64,000 nucleotides of DNA, from assembly GCA_902521615.1 (NCBI GenBank), contig CABYSJ010000006.1:16860-80859 (forward strand). The letters run 5' to 3'. Position numbers and translations under genes: made by a program. The DNA is from an uncultured Pelagibacteraceae bacterium. GTDB lineage: Bacteria; Pseudomonadota; Alphaproteobacteria; Pelagibacterales; Pelagibacteraceae. Shown one piece after another: positions 19,732 through 29,721 of this stretch. Below the pieces are notes generated by a model. That model had not been told where the DNA came from. It was given only the letters and a program-made list of their open reading frames with translations, and made no database searches. Every line of letters begins with the position of its first letter. Within the stretch, counting starts at the first letter, position 1.

Positions 19732-20451
19732 TTACTTAGGAAGAACGATTGTGCTTTCTAATGCGACAATCATGGTTTCTGAACCACTAACATTATGTTG
19801 ATTTCTACTTTTGTTATAACCATGCCCCAAAGCCTTAATACCACAACCATAAATTCGATATGCCATACCGTCATTTCCTGTATCTGTAGCACTTTTTTTG
19901 ATACTTGAGCCATATCCTCTAAATGGGGCTGCTCCAATTCTTGTGATAAAATATTCGTAATAATAACCTTTTAAGGTCTCTGCTTCTTGTTTTTCCTCTG
20001 TAGTTGCTCCTTGAAAACTATCTCTGATAACATCTCCAAAGTTCCAACTTTCACCAGCAACAACTTTAAGATTAGTTTTATCTATATCTCTAAAACTGTT
20101 GTAACAACTTAGGTTAGTATTAAAATAAAAAGAGTCACTTGGTTGATAATTTTTCCTTGTCAAAGTTCCATTAAATACGGCTGTCTGATTTGCAGGCAAA
20201 CTTCTTGCTGCAGTATCTCGTTTATGTGTTGCTGTGTTCCATGGTCCTAAAAATCGATCAAGAACATATTTTTCACCTTCTATCAATGCAGTTTCAGCAA
20301 CATAAAATGTTTGCTGGTACTCATCACTATTATTATTACTTTTATGGTCACCAGCAGAAATCACAATCAATGCACCACCCATCAGTGACATCGCTAACAT
20401 TAAAACTAATGATAAGACTAAAGCAAAACCTTGTTCGTTTTTATTTTTCAT
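19732..20451 (-). CDS. pilX: PilX-like minor pilin assembly protein
   Basis: NEQGFALVLSLVLMLAMSLMGGALIVISAGDHKSNNNSDEYQQTFYVAETALIEGEKY. Confidence 0.8.
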   Translation of the reverse strand: MKNKNEQGFALVLSLVLMLAMSLMGGALIVISAGDHKSNNNSDEYQQTFYVAETALIEGEKYVLDRFLGPWNTATHKRDTAARSLPANQTAVFNGTLTRKNYQPSDSFYFNTNLSCYNSFRDIDKTNLKVVAGESWNFGDVIRDSFQGATTEEKQEAETLKGYYYEYFITRIGAAPFRGYGSSIKKSATDTGNDGMAYRIYGCGIKALGHGYNKSRNQHNVSGSETMIVALESTIVLPK

Positions 20452-21287
20452 TGTAATCCCAGATTTCTTGCATGAGCTGAAACAATAATTGACTCTCTTA
20501 AAAATTTATCAGTATTTGATTTTGTTCTCGAACCATCCATCATTGCTAATACTTTTCTTAATTTTGCATTTCTAAAAAAAGGTTTTGATGATCTAACTGT
20601 TAAAGCAACATCAATTGTTTTAATTGAATATAATTTATCTTTAGTAGCATTCGTTGGAGTAGGAGGTGGATTAATTAATAAACCTTTATCATCAATAGGA
20701 TTAAAAACTAAATCTGACACATAATCTAAAACAATTTCTTCTCCATAGGTTTTTGAATTTCCATCTGTAGATGGATCATCCCATTTATTCGATGTTGAAT
20801 TCCATCCCACTTTAGATTTATAAAGCGCAAATGCTTTAATGGGTGGAAACTTATTACCAGGTAGTGGTTGAGCTGACTTATCAGGTAATTTTGATGCTTT
20901 ACATTCATAAGTAATTTTATATCTCTCAAAAACATATCTTGGTGTTCTGCTACTATTATAATTTACATCACCATAAACTATTTCTAATTTATCACATGCA
21001 GTATTAAAATTTGAGCTTTTGGTAATTATAATAGGTGAGTGTTCATTTGAAGTTTTTATATTATCATTAAAATATTTAAATCCAGCGTTCCTGATATCTC
21101 TTAACATCATTCCAACCACATCTCTTCCTGCAGTTGAAATTTTTGCTCGATCGGCAACTTGAGAGTAAGTATTATTTACAACTTGATAAGAAGTAAACAT
21201 CGCTGCCATCATCACAACAGAAATTAATATTCCAATTAAAATTTCTATTAAAGTAACTCCAGCAATTGAACTAAGTTTTTTTTTCAT
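20448..21287 (-). CDS. pilW: PilW-like minor pilin
   Basis: GVTLIEILIGILISVVMMAAMFTSYQVV; operon position. Confidence 0.8.
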   Translation of the reverse strand: MKKKLSSIAGVTLIEILIGILISVVMMAAMFTSYQVVNNTYSQVADRAKISTAGRDVVGMMLRDIRNAGFKYFNDNIKTSNEHSPIIITKSSNFNTACDKLEIVYGDVNYNSSRTPRYVFERYKITYECKASKLPDKSAQPLPGNKFPPIKAFALYKSKVGWNSTSNKWDDPSTDGNSKTYGEEIVLDYVSDLVFNPIDDKGLLINPPPTPTNATKDKLYSIKTIDVALTVRSSKPFFRNAKLRKVLAMMDGSRTKSNTDKFLRESIIVSAHARNLGLQ

Positions 21288-21895
21288 TAATGAATTTGAA
21301 AATATAAATATTTTTTCTTTGGTTTATTAGAACCTGTACTAACATTTACTTCCATTTTACCGAGATACCATTTTTCATAAATACCCGTGTTGCCATATCT
21401 TTGAGTATTATTATAAGTACAATTGTTTCCCGAAGCTCTATTATTACAAATATCATAAACTTTTAAAAATTTTGTATCTGAGGTGGTATTTCCTCCCGCA
21501 CATTTTAATCTTCTTGTTGAGAAACGATCATCCCATTTTTTAAATTTATTTTGTGCAGCATTAGTAAAAGTTCCAGTGGTCGTCGTTCCTGATGAACAGC
21601 TACCCATATTCCAAGATGTTTTTGAGGTATTCTTATTAGCAAGTAAATAATCCATAAATTTAACGTCCGTTGTTGGAGAATTTGAGTGTTTTTCAGAAAT
21701 TAAATCCTCTGCAACCATACCTGTTAAAAAAGTTGCTTTTGTTCGCTCACCAGAAATATCGATTGATCTTACGGAATACTGAACCATCTGAAACACAGCA
21801 ACAAAGCCAATACCAATGATTGCTGTAGAGACTAAAGCCTCTAATAAAGTCATTCCTCTTTCAGATTTTTTATAATCTATTCCAAGCACTTCCAC
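21287..21895 (-). CDS. pilV: PilV-like minor pilin
   Basis: ERGMTLLEALVSTAIIGIGFVAVFQMVQYSVRSIDISGERTKA. Confidence 0.8.
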   Translation of the reverse strand: MEVLGIDYKKSERGMTLLEALVSTAIIGIGFVAVFQMVQYSVRSIDISGERTKATFLTGMVAEDLISEKHSNSPTTDVKFMDYLLANKNTSKTSWNMGSCSSGTTTTGTFTNAAQNKFKKWDDRFSTRRLKCAGGNTTSDTKFLKVYDICNNRASGNNCTYNNTQRYGNTGIYEKWYLGKMEVNVSTGSNKPKKKYLYFQIH

Positions 21896-22523
21896 CCCAT
21901 TTAAATTTACTTATATTACCAAATCTATTCCACTCTACCAAGTATGCAGGTTTTTCCAATCCGTCAGCTTGGGTTGTGGCACATTTTCCACCAGATTTGT
22001 TAGCATTTTCTGTTGTACAAATAATTATATAATTGTTTGTTAATCTTCCTTCGATCAAAACATTTAATTGTTTAGATAATTTTCCCTCTTTTAAAAAATA
22101 TCTTGTATCTTTTGAAAAACAAACAGCACCGTTATTATTTATATTTGTAGAAACTTCATATTTTGAATATTCAACTTGGTGATTTGTCCAGTAGCCTGAA
22201 TTTACAATTTGGCATGTAACATTCTGACCTGAAGAGTTTGCTATAGTTGACTCTGTACTTTTTGACATTCCTTTTGAAAAAAATTCTGTGGATGTTCCTG
22301 ACGGTTTAACCATAAATTGAACAACTGCATAATTTCCTCTTTGAGCTTGTGTATTGATTGATCTTAACATTGAAGAAACTTTTTCCATTGATCCTCTTAT
22401 TTCACGATCTTTTCGCCAATCCATAAAGTTTGGATAACCAACAGCAGACACCACTGCTACAATTGTAATTACAACAAGTAGTTCAAGAATAGTAAAACCT
22501 TTAATGTCCTGCTTTTGCTGCAC
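21870..22523 (-). CDS. fimT: FimT/GspH-like minor pilin
   Basis: IKGFTILELLVVITIVAVVSAVGYPNFMDWRKDREIRGSMEKVSSMLRSINTQAQRGN; overlaps pilT end and pilV start. Confidence 0.8.
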   Translation of the reverse strand: MQQKQDIKGFTILELLVVITIVAVVSAVGYPNFMDWRKDREIRGSMEKVSSMLRSINTQAQRGNYAVVQFMVKPSGTSTEFFSKGMSKSTESTIANSSGQNVTCQIVNSGYWTNHQVEYSKYEVSTNINNNGAVCFSKDTRYFLKEGKLSKQLNVLIEGRLTNNYIIICTTENANKSGGKCATTQADGLEKPAYLVEWNRFGNISKFKWGGSAWNRL

Positions 22524-23517
22524 CTGGATCTATTTTTCCTGACTTAACCAATTCCTCTAAAGATTTATCCATTGTAATCATACCATCTCTAACTGCAGTT
22601 TGCATGATACTAGGAATTTGGTGAATTTTAGCTTCTCGGATTAAGTTTTGAATTGGTGGTGTACATTTCATTATTTCAAATGCACCCACTCGTCCTTGAC
22701 CATCTTTTGTTTTTAACAATCTTTGTGTTACTACCATTTTCAGCGAAGTTGAAATTTGTGCACGAATTTGTTCTTGCTGTTCAGGAGGAAAGACATCAAT
22801 AATTCTATTAATTGTACTCGGTGCACCACTCGTGTGCAATGTTCCAAAAACCAAATGTCCTGTTTCAGCTGCAGTAAGTGCCAAACTAATTGTTTCTAAA
22901 TCTCTCATCTCCCCAACTAAAATTACATCAGGATCTTCTCTCAAAGCAGCTTTTAAGGCTGCAGCAAATGATTGAGTTTGTTTTCCAACTTCTCTATGAG
23001 AGACAATGCTTTGATTATCAGTATGAATAAATTCAACTGGATCTTCTACAGTTATAATATTTGAAGTTCTTGTTTTATTTATTTCATTTACAATTGCAGC
23101 AAGAGTTGTTGATTTACCTGATCCAGTTGGGCCTGTTACTAAAACTAAACCTTTATGAAAATCTACAATATCATACAGAGCTTGTGGTAAATTAAATTGA
23201 TCCATATCAGGAATTTTACTTTCAACTCTTCTACAAACACACGCAGGTCCATTAATCGTTTTATAAAAGTTTGCTCTAAATCTTAGACCACTTAAATTGA
23301 CAGCTGTATCAAGCTCATGAGTTCGTTCAAATTTTTCTAATTCTTCTTCGTTACAATTCATTGATAGAAGATCTTTCAAATCTTGAGCTGTAACCATCAC
23401 TTCTTGAACTTTTATAATTTCACCTGTTGCTCTATAAGCCAGAGGTGATCCAGCTCTAATGTGAAAGTCTGATATTTTTTTATTATTTTTTGCAAGATCT
23501 TCTAATTTTTCAAACAT
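22501..23517 (-). CDS. pilT: Type IV pilus retraction ATPase
   Basis: Walker A GPTGSGKSTT, EDPVEFIH, REDPDVILVGEMRDLETISLALTAAETGHLVFGTLHT. Confidence 0.92.
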   Translation of the reverse strand: MFEKLEDLAKNNKKISDFHIRAGSPLAYRATGEIIKVQEVMVTAQDLKDLLSMNCNEEELEKFERTHELDTAVNLSGLRFRANFYKTINGPACVCRRVESKIPDMDQFNLPQALYDIVDFHKGLVLVTGPTGSGKSTTLAAIVNEINKTRTSNIITVEDPVEFIHTDNQSIVSHREVGKQTQSFAAALKAALREDPDVILVGEMRDLETISLALTAAETGHLVFGTLHTSGAPSTINRIIDVFPPEQQEQIRAQISTSLKMVVTQRLLKTKDGQGRVGAFEIMKCTPPIQNLIREAKIHQIPSIMQTAVRDGMITMDKSLEELVKSGKIDPGAAKAGH

Positions 23518-23570
23518 GATGGACTAATAATATAAATTCAGCATTTTTTGTCACTTTATTTCTCATAAAA

Positions 23571-23589
23571 ACCCATTTTGATTAAAATT
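23571..23589. promoter_or_regulatory. ACCCA-N3-TGA-type site between divergent pilT and pilMN operons
   Basis: ACCCATTTTGATTAAAATT. Confidence 0.55.
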
Positions 23590-23638
23590 TATTTTTATTC
23601 TAGTAAAAGTTGAGTATAAGCTAAACAAAGAGCTAATT

Positions 23639-25345
23639 ATGAAAAATCCTTTTGCAAATCTTTTTAAGAAAAAAGTAAAAAGTGATGCACCTGTTCCAAA
23701 ACCAGAAGCAGGGAATAAAAAAGAGAGTTTCTTTAGCAAGTTTCTAAAAAACAGATTAGGAAAATCTACTGCTAAAGGGGAGGAAATAATCGGTGTAGAG
23801 CTTACACCTAATGAAATTAGATTATCTCAAGTTTCAAATAATAAGTCTAATCAATGGGTTTTAGATAAATTTCATGTTCACAAGTTTGAAGGAATACCTT
23901 CAGGAGGAACAGTATTAGAAAATCCAGATAAAGTTGCTGATGAGTTAAAAATTGCTCTACAAAAATTAAAAATCAATACAACGAATGCTGCAATAGCGAT
24001 ACCTGTTACTAGTGCAATTATAAGAGTTGTGACCGCTCCATTAATGACAGACGAAGAGTTAAAAACAGCAATAGAATCTGATTCATTGTGGGAAAATTTA
24101 GTTCAGTTAACAGATAATTTGGCTGATTATTCTATTTTTCATCAAGTAATAAATAGAGACACTACTGGAAATACAATGGATATTTTATTCGTTGCCTCAA
24201 AGCTTTCAGACATTAACAATTATACAGATATAATAAAGAAGGGTGGATTAAACGCAGTTATCATAGATGTAAAATGTTTTGCATTAAAATCTGCTGTAGA
24301 TCAAATCAATCAAATAGCTGGTTCAATTGAAGAAAGTAATTTAACTGCCGTTTTAGAATTTGGTTTAGATGAAAACTATGTGATGATTTTATATGAAAAT
24401 AATCCAATCATAACAGATATATTTATTAGAAGCCAAGATAGAAAAACTTTAGAGGAAAGCAATAACCAAGAAGAAATGGATGCGTTAGTTAGAAGATATA
24501 TGACACAAGTTAAGCAAGCCATCCAGGATTTTGAGACAAAATATGAAAAAAGAATTCGAAATTTAAGAGTCACTTCAAACCTACCCAATGTTGAAGAGTA
24601 TTTAGGAAGTTTTAGAAAAAATATGACTAACACAGGTTATCAACTTTTTGATCCTTTTGATGGAATTAAAGTTCCTGCTCAACTTGAAAATGAAATTAAT
24701 ATAAAAAATCGATCTTATTTTTCAACTGTAATGGGTTTAGCTTTTAGAAAGTTAGATGTATTTGGGTATTATAAGTTTGTAACAGCTGTTAAAAATATAA
24801 ACCTTCTTCCCAACAGAGACAACATGATTGCACAGAAAAAAGCAAAAGCTGTTTCAAGTTTCGCTTTTAAAGGAGTTGTTGGAATTGTTGCTATAATTTA
24901 TATAACTTTATTTGGATTTTCTTTTTGGCAAATCACAGAATTAAATAAAAAAATCGTTGATTATGATCAGATAGTTCAGGAACATGAACTTAAAACATTA
25001 GAAAAAAATAAATATGCTAAAGAAATAGGAGTAATTTTAAAATCTCTTAAACTCAGTAAATCAATTAAATCAAATAAAACTGTAAGTTTTAGAGTCCTTG
25101 CACAAATTGCTTCTGCTGTACCTAAAAGAGTTAAATTTAAATCCATTGAATATAATGGTGTAGATCAAATAATAATAGAAGGGTCCGCATTTAGTGATCA
25201 AGACATTCTTAAATTAATTAGTAATTTGAATAATAAAAAACTTATTTCTCAAGCGTCGTTGGCAAGTATGATTCTTCCAGGAGGCGATCAAGGAACACAA
25301 CAAATGAAAGGCTTTAGAATAGCCTGTATATTGGAGAGTGCTTAA
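23639..25345 (+). CDS. PilM-PilN fusion protein
   Basis: N-terminal actin-like PilM region (IIGVELTPNEIRLSQVS) followed by PilN-type INLLPNR, one TM helix and a PilN-like periplasmic region. Confidence 0.85.
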   Translation: MKNPFANLFKKKVKSDAPVPKPEAGNKKESFFSKFLKNRLGKSTAKGEEIIGVELTPNEIRLSQVSNNKSNQWVLDKFHVHKFEGIPSGGTVLENPDKVADELKIALQKLKINTTNAAIAIPVTSAIIRVVTAPLMTDEELKTAIESDSLWENLVQLTDNLADYSIFHQVINRDTTGNTMDILFVASKLSDINNYTDIIKKGGLNAVIIDVKCFALKSAVDQINQIAGSIEESNLTAVLEFGLDENYVMILYENNPIITDIFIRSQDRKTLEESNNQEEMDALVRRYMTQVKQAIQDFETKYEKRIRNLRVTSNLPNVEEYLGSFRKNMTNTGYQLFDPFDGIKVPAQLENEINIKNRSYFSTVMGLAFRKLDVFGYYKFVTAVKNINLLPNRDNMIAQKKAKAVSSFAFKGVVGIVAIIYITLFGFSFWQITELNKKIVDYDQIVQEHELKTLEKNKYAKEIGVILKSLKLSKSIKSNKTVSFRVLAQIASAVPKRVKFKSIEYNGVDQIIIEGSAFSDQDILKLISNLNNKKLISQASLASMILPGGDQGTQQMKGFRIACILESA

Positions 25346-25986
25346 TGGATCTTAAAAATATAACTATGTCAGATATTAAAGCCAAGTTTACAGGAGCTGC
25401 TGATAAAAAAACATTAATAAAATTTGGAATTGGATTTGGTGCTATAATTTTATTCTTAATTATTTATTACGCCATACTCAACCCAATGGTTAAAGAGCGA
25501 AAAAGTAAATATGAAGATAAATTATTGAAACAAAACGAAATTTCACAGTTTGAAAATGAAATAATTCAATTTAAAGCAAAAATTAAAAAGCTGAGACCAG
25601 AATTTGAAGAAAGTTCCACTTTATTTCACTCAAAGGCTGAAGTCGAAGATTTATATCAAAGTCTTAGTAGACATGCAGGTGTGAATGGATTGGTTATTTC
25701 AAAAATTGAAAAGAAAAAAGCAATCCCTGTTTTAAAACAAGGAATTACGCAACAAGCTGAAAATCTAATTACAAAAGAAATGATCTCTTATTACAAGATA
25801 CCTGTAGATTATGAGATAAAAGGTAAGTTTCTTGGCTATATAAAGTTCAAAAGAGCAGTATCTAAGCAAAAGAAAATGCTTAACTTTGACAAAGAGACCA
25901 TAAGTATAGTACAAAACGATTCAACTGGAGCGATAATCGCTACAGGAGAGTTAACAATAGTAGGATTACCAAATGAATTTTTTTAG
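25345..25986 (+). CDS. pilO: Pilus assembly protein PilO
   Basis: Single TM plus coiled-coil; position between PilMN and PilP. Confidence 0.85.
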   Translation: MDLKNITMSDIKAKFTGAADKKTLIKFGIGFGAIILFLIIYYAILNPMVKERKSKYEDKLLKQNEISQFENEIIQFKAKIKKLRPEFEESSTLFHSKAEVEDLYQSLSRHAGVNGLVISKIEKKKAIPVLKQGITQQAENLITKEMISYYKIPVDYEIKGKFLGYIKFKRAVSKQKKMLNFDKETISIVQNDSTGAIIATGELTIVGLPNEFF

Positions 25987-26419
25987 AATTTTATTGGTTT
26001 TAATTATAATGGTGTTTGCCAATGTGACTTTGGCAGATAATCACGATAAAAAAGAAGAGCTCGTAGAACAGGTAAAGGAAATCACAAAAGAATTAGCAGA
26101 TGAGGATGAGGTTCCATTAAACGATCCTTTTGCAGGAAATGAAGGAACTAGCTCAACAGTAGGTATACCAGAAGAAGAACAAGAAGACGAAATGAGTTTA
26201 TATAATTTTAAACTTTCTGGTTTAATCTCTGGAAAAGATCATAGCTATATTTCTGTGGTAAGTTCAGCTGGTGAGGCAATTACTTTAACATTAGGTCAAT
26301 ATTTAGGAAAAAATCAATTTATAGATTTAAGATTAACTGAGGCTATTTTTAAAAAAGAAGATGGTAAATATTTAATTATAGATTTTAACAATCAAATAAG
26401 AGAGGCTGATGACTATTAA
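25973..26419 (+). CDS. pilP: Pilus assembly protein PilP-like
   Basis: Short secreted protein with NDPFAG...YNFKLSGLISGKDHSYISVVSSAGEAITLTLGQYLG; position. Confidence 0.75.
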   Translation: MNFFRILLVLIIMVFANVTLADNHDKKEELVEQVKEITKELADEDEVPLNDPFAGNEGTSSTVGIPEEEQEDEMSLYNFKLSGLISGKDHSYISVVSSAGEAITLTLGQYLGKNQFIDLRLTEAIFKKEDGKYLIIDFNNQIREADDY

Positions 26420-27968
26420 AAAAATATTAAATTTATCAGTTGTTCTTATTTTAGGTTTTATTTTAAGTGGTTGTGCAAATTCTCAATTTGCAAAAAAATA
26501 TAATAAGCCTTTTAAACATAATACTCCTTTGATTAAAAGCAACGATATTACTAAAGCAGGTAAATCTGAAATTTCTAAGACATTAGATATGGGACCAAAG
26601 CCAGTTGAAGGGGATACAAGAAAGTTAGGTAAAAGAAAAAAAATATCTTCAGAGGCACAAAGAAATTATTTAATTATCTCTGACAATTTTCCACTACTTA
26701 AGCAAAGAGTGACTTTGAAATTCAAAAATTTAGATTTTAAAGAAACAATGCAGTTGATGGGTAAAATAGGTGAGATTAATGTTTTAGTTGGTGATGAAGT
26801 TGCTGGAGTAATATCAGCAGAATTAGTTGACGTTCCTTGGGATAAAGCATTCCAGGCTTTATTAGATATGAAAAATTATGCATCTGACGTTGATGTCGCA
26901 AGTAATTTGATAAGAGTTCATTCACCAGAAACTTTGACATCTCAAGAAAACTATAAATCTGAAAGAGCTCAAGCAGTGAAGAAAAAAGTAGAATTGGAAG
27001 ATAGTGTTGAGCCAATATACTCTGAAATATTTAGACTATATTATATATCTCCAGCTCAAGCTAAAGCAACAATTGAAGAGTTGTTTACTCAACAATCTGG
27101 AGATAGTTCATACACACCAATTCAAATTACTGAAGAGATCACTACAAGATCTATAATTGTAAGAGGAAAAGAAAAAGATCTAGATGTAGTTGATAAAGTG
27201 ATTAAAGAAATTGATATCAGAACAAAACAAGTCTTAATAGAAGCATTTATAGTTGAAGCTAATTCAGATTTCGAAAGAGCTCTAGGAACAAGATTGGGTG
27301 GTTATTATCAAAGAGCTGGAAAAGTTGCAGGTGGTACAGCAGGCACAAGTACAGGAAGTGAAACAGGTGCAGATTTAGGTACAGCTGCTGGATTAGGCTC
27401 AGCATCTGATTCTATATCAAATTTTCCAGTGACAGGTGCTACAAGTGGAATAGGGATATTGAGAAGAACAGCAACTGGTGTATTAAAAGCAGAAATTACA
27501 GCTCTTGAAAGTATGGGTATGGGTAAAACTATATCAAATCCAAAAGTGTTTACCTTAGACAATCAATTAGCTACAGTTACTCAAGGTGAAGAAATTCCTT
27601 ATCAAACAACATCTGAAGGTACTACTTCTACATCATTTAAAGAAGCTGCTCTTAAATTAGAAGTAACTCCTAGTATAATTGGCGATGGAAATGTGCTTTT
27701 AACTATTAAAGTTAATAATGATACACCAAATAGAGCAACGGCTTCTGATGAACCACCAATTAATAAAATGGAAATTGTTACAAAATTATTGGTTGCTGAT
27801 GGGGACATCGTAGTCATAGGTGGAATTAAGAAAAATGTACAATCTAATAGTAAAAACCAAACGCCAGGTGTAGGGAATTTGCCTGTGATAGGTAATCTCT
27901 TTAAAGGTAAGGCTAATTCTGATAATCTAGATGAATTACTGGTGTTTATTGCACCAAGAATTTTATAA
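26409..27968 (+). CDS. pilQ: Secretin PilQ, predicted lipoprotein
   Basis: Lipobox LSGC; STN-like region; secretin motifs VLIEAFIVEAN, ISNPKVFTLDNQLATVTQGEEIPY, VPVIGNLFKG-type ending GNLPVIGNLFKGK...LLVFIAPRIL. Confidence 0.9.
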   Translation: MTIKKILNLSVVLILGFILSGCANSQFAKKYNKPFKHNTPLIKSNDITKAGKSEISKTLDMGPKPVEGDTRKLGKRKKISSEAQRNYLIISDNFPLLKQRVTLKFKNLDFKETMQLMGKIGEINVLVGDEVAGVISAELVDVPWDKAFQALLDMKNYASDVDVASNLIRVHSPETLTSQENYKSERAQAVKKKVELEDSVEPIYSEIFRLYYISPAQAKATIEELFTQQSGDSSYTPIQITEEITTRSIIVRGKEKDLDVVDKVIKEIDIRTKQVLIEAFIVEANSDFERALGTRLGGYYQRAGKVAGGTAGTSTGSETGADLGTAAGLGSASDSISNFPVTGATSGIGILRRTATGVLKAEITALESMGMGKTISNPKVFTLDNQLATVTQGEEIPYQTTSEGTTSTSFKEAALKLEVTPSIIGDGNVLLTIKVNNDTPNRATASDEPPINKMEIVTKLLVADGDIVVIGGIKKNVQSNSKNQTPGVGNLPVIGNLFKGKANSDNLDELLVFIAPRIL

Positions 27969-29716
27969 TGATTAATATTAGTAGAGAGTCAGAAATAAAT
28001 TTAATTAATATTTTGATTGATCAAGATATTATTTCTGGAAAAGACTTAATCAATATAAAAAAAGTATCAACAGAGGGACAAAAGTCACAACTAGATGCAG
28101 TTTTTGAACTTAACCTTACAGACGAAAATAAAATTTTAGACTTATTAGTTAAAGAACAATCATTAGAGGTTGTTGATTTAAGCGCACATTCTGTAACTGA
28201 GGAAATAAAATCTGTATTACCCTCAAATTACATAAATATGAATTTTATAGCACCATTTAAAGTTGAGGGTAAAATTTTGCATATTGCAATACCAGATAGC
28301 TCAAAACTTAGTTTAATGAGAAATCTTAAAACAATTACGAAAATGGATATTGAATTACATGCCGCCAAGATTAGTGAAATTTCAGATTTTATTAAAAAAC
28401 TTCATGCAGATGGTGAAACTACAATGCAAACTATTCAACAGAAAAATAAAGAAAAAGTTCAAACTTTTGATTACGATGTAGAAGATAATACTGAAGTGTT
28501 AGATGAGAAACCTGAAGAGGATATAGAGGCTCTAGAAAATGAATCTGAAGTAATTAAATTTTCAACAGCTGTTGTTGCAGAAGCAATTAAATCTGGTGTT
28601 TCCGATATTCATATAGAGCCATATAGATTTTCTTCGAGAGTGAGATATCGATTGGATGGTATTTTACAGGAGCAAGAACAGTTTTCTAAATTTTTACACT
28701 CTAATTATGGTGCAGTTGTAACCCGTTTTAAAATTATGGGTAAACTTGATATTGCTGAAAGAAGGTTGCCACAAGATGGAGCTATACCATTTAAAATAGA
28801 TGGAAAAGTAGTTGATTTACGTCTTTCAATTCTGCCAACTGCAAATAATGAAAGAATTGTTATGCGGGTTTTAAATAAAGATGCAGGAGATATTAGTCTT
28901 GAGCAATTAAATTTTGAAGAAACTGATTTAACGAATTTAAGAAAAGCAATACACGGTACTCAAGGTTTGGTTTTAGTAACAGGTCCTACAGGATCAGGAA
29001 AAACAACTACTCTTTATAGTATTTTAAAAGAGGTTTCGAAACCACATTTAAATATTTTGACTGCAGAAGATCCAGTTGAATATGAATTAGATGGTGTCGG
29101 TCAAGTTCAGATTAAAGATGATATTGGTTTTAATTTTTCTACCGCACTAAGATCTTTTTTAAGACAGGACCCCGAAATAATTCTTGTTGGTGAGATGAGG
29201 GATAAAGAAACTGTGGATATAGGTTTAAAGGCTGCATTAACAGGTCACTTAGTATTTAGTACACTCCACACAAATGATGCGCCAAGTACAATCACAAGAT
29301 TACAAAATATGGGAACACCAGATTATTTAATTAGTGCTGCTGTCACATTAGTTTTAGCACAGAGACTTGCAAGAAAAACATGTCCAGATTGCAGAGTTCC
29401 TGATGATGATATTACTCCAAAAGCTTTAGCTGATCTTGGATTTACAGTTGAACAAGCTTCAAGAGCAAAAGTTCAAAAGGGCAAGGGGTGTCCAAAATGT
29501 AAAGATACTGGATACAAAGGAAGAATGGGTATCTATGAAATTTTAAATGTTACAAAACCAATTAAAGAAGCTATTTTAAGACAAGCTACTACACCTGAAC
29601 TTAAAGAAATAGCAACTAATGAAGGTTTTAGAACAATGCAAGATATGGGTCGTGAAATGATTTTAACAGGAGACTTAAATTTCAGAGAATACGATCGTGT
29701 TTTATCAGTGGAGTAG
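27968..29716 (+). CDS. pilB: Type IV pilus assembly ATPase
   Basis: GPTGSGKTTTLYSIL, SDIHIEPY, AEDPVEYELDGVGQVQ, CPDCR/CPKCK zinc motif. Confidence 0.95.
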   Translation: MINISRESEINLINILIDQDIISGKDLINIKKVSTEGQKSQLDAVFELNLTDENKILDLLVKEQSLEVVDLSAHSVTEEIKSVLPSNYINMNFIAPFKVEGKILHIAIPDSSKLSLMRNLKTITKMDIELHAAKISEISDFIKKLHADGETTMQTIQQKNKEKVQTFDYDVEDNTEVLDEKPEEDIEALENESEVIKFSTAVVAEAIKSGVSDIHIEPYRFSSRVRYRLDGILQEQEQFSKFLHSNYGAVVTRFKIMGKLDIAERRLPQDGAIPFKIDGKVVDLRLSILPTANNERIVMRVLNKDAGDISLEQLNFEETDLTNLRKAIHGTQGLVLVTGPTGSGKTTTLYSILKEVSKPHLNILTAEDPVEYELDGVGQVQIKDDIGFNFSTALRSFLRQDPEIILVGEMRDKETVDIGLKAALTGHLVFSTLHTNDAPSTITRLQNMGTPDYLISAAVTLVLAQRLARKTCPDCRVPDDDITPKALADLGFTVEQASRAKVQKGKGCPKCKDTGYKGRMGIYEILNVTKPIKEAILRQATTPELKEIATNEGFRTMQDMGREMILTGDLNFREYDRVLSVE

Positions 29717-29721
29717 CTTAA

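Noticed and set aside
26776-27817. Minus-strand ORFs (26776, 27308, 27602) inside pilQ
   Set aside because: Antisense to a clear secretin gene
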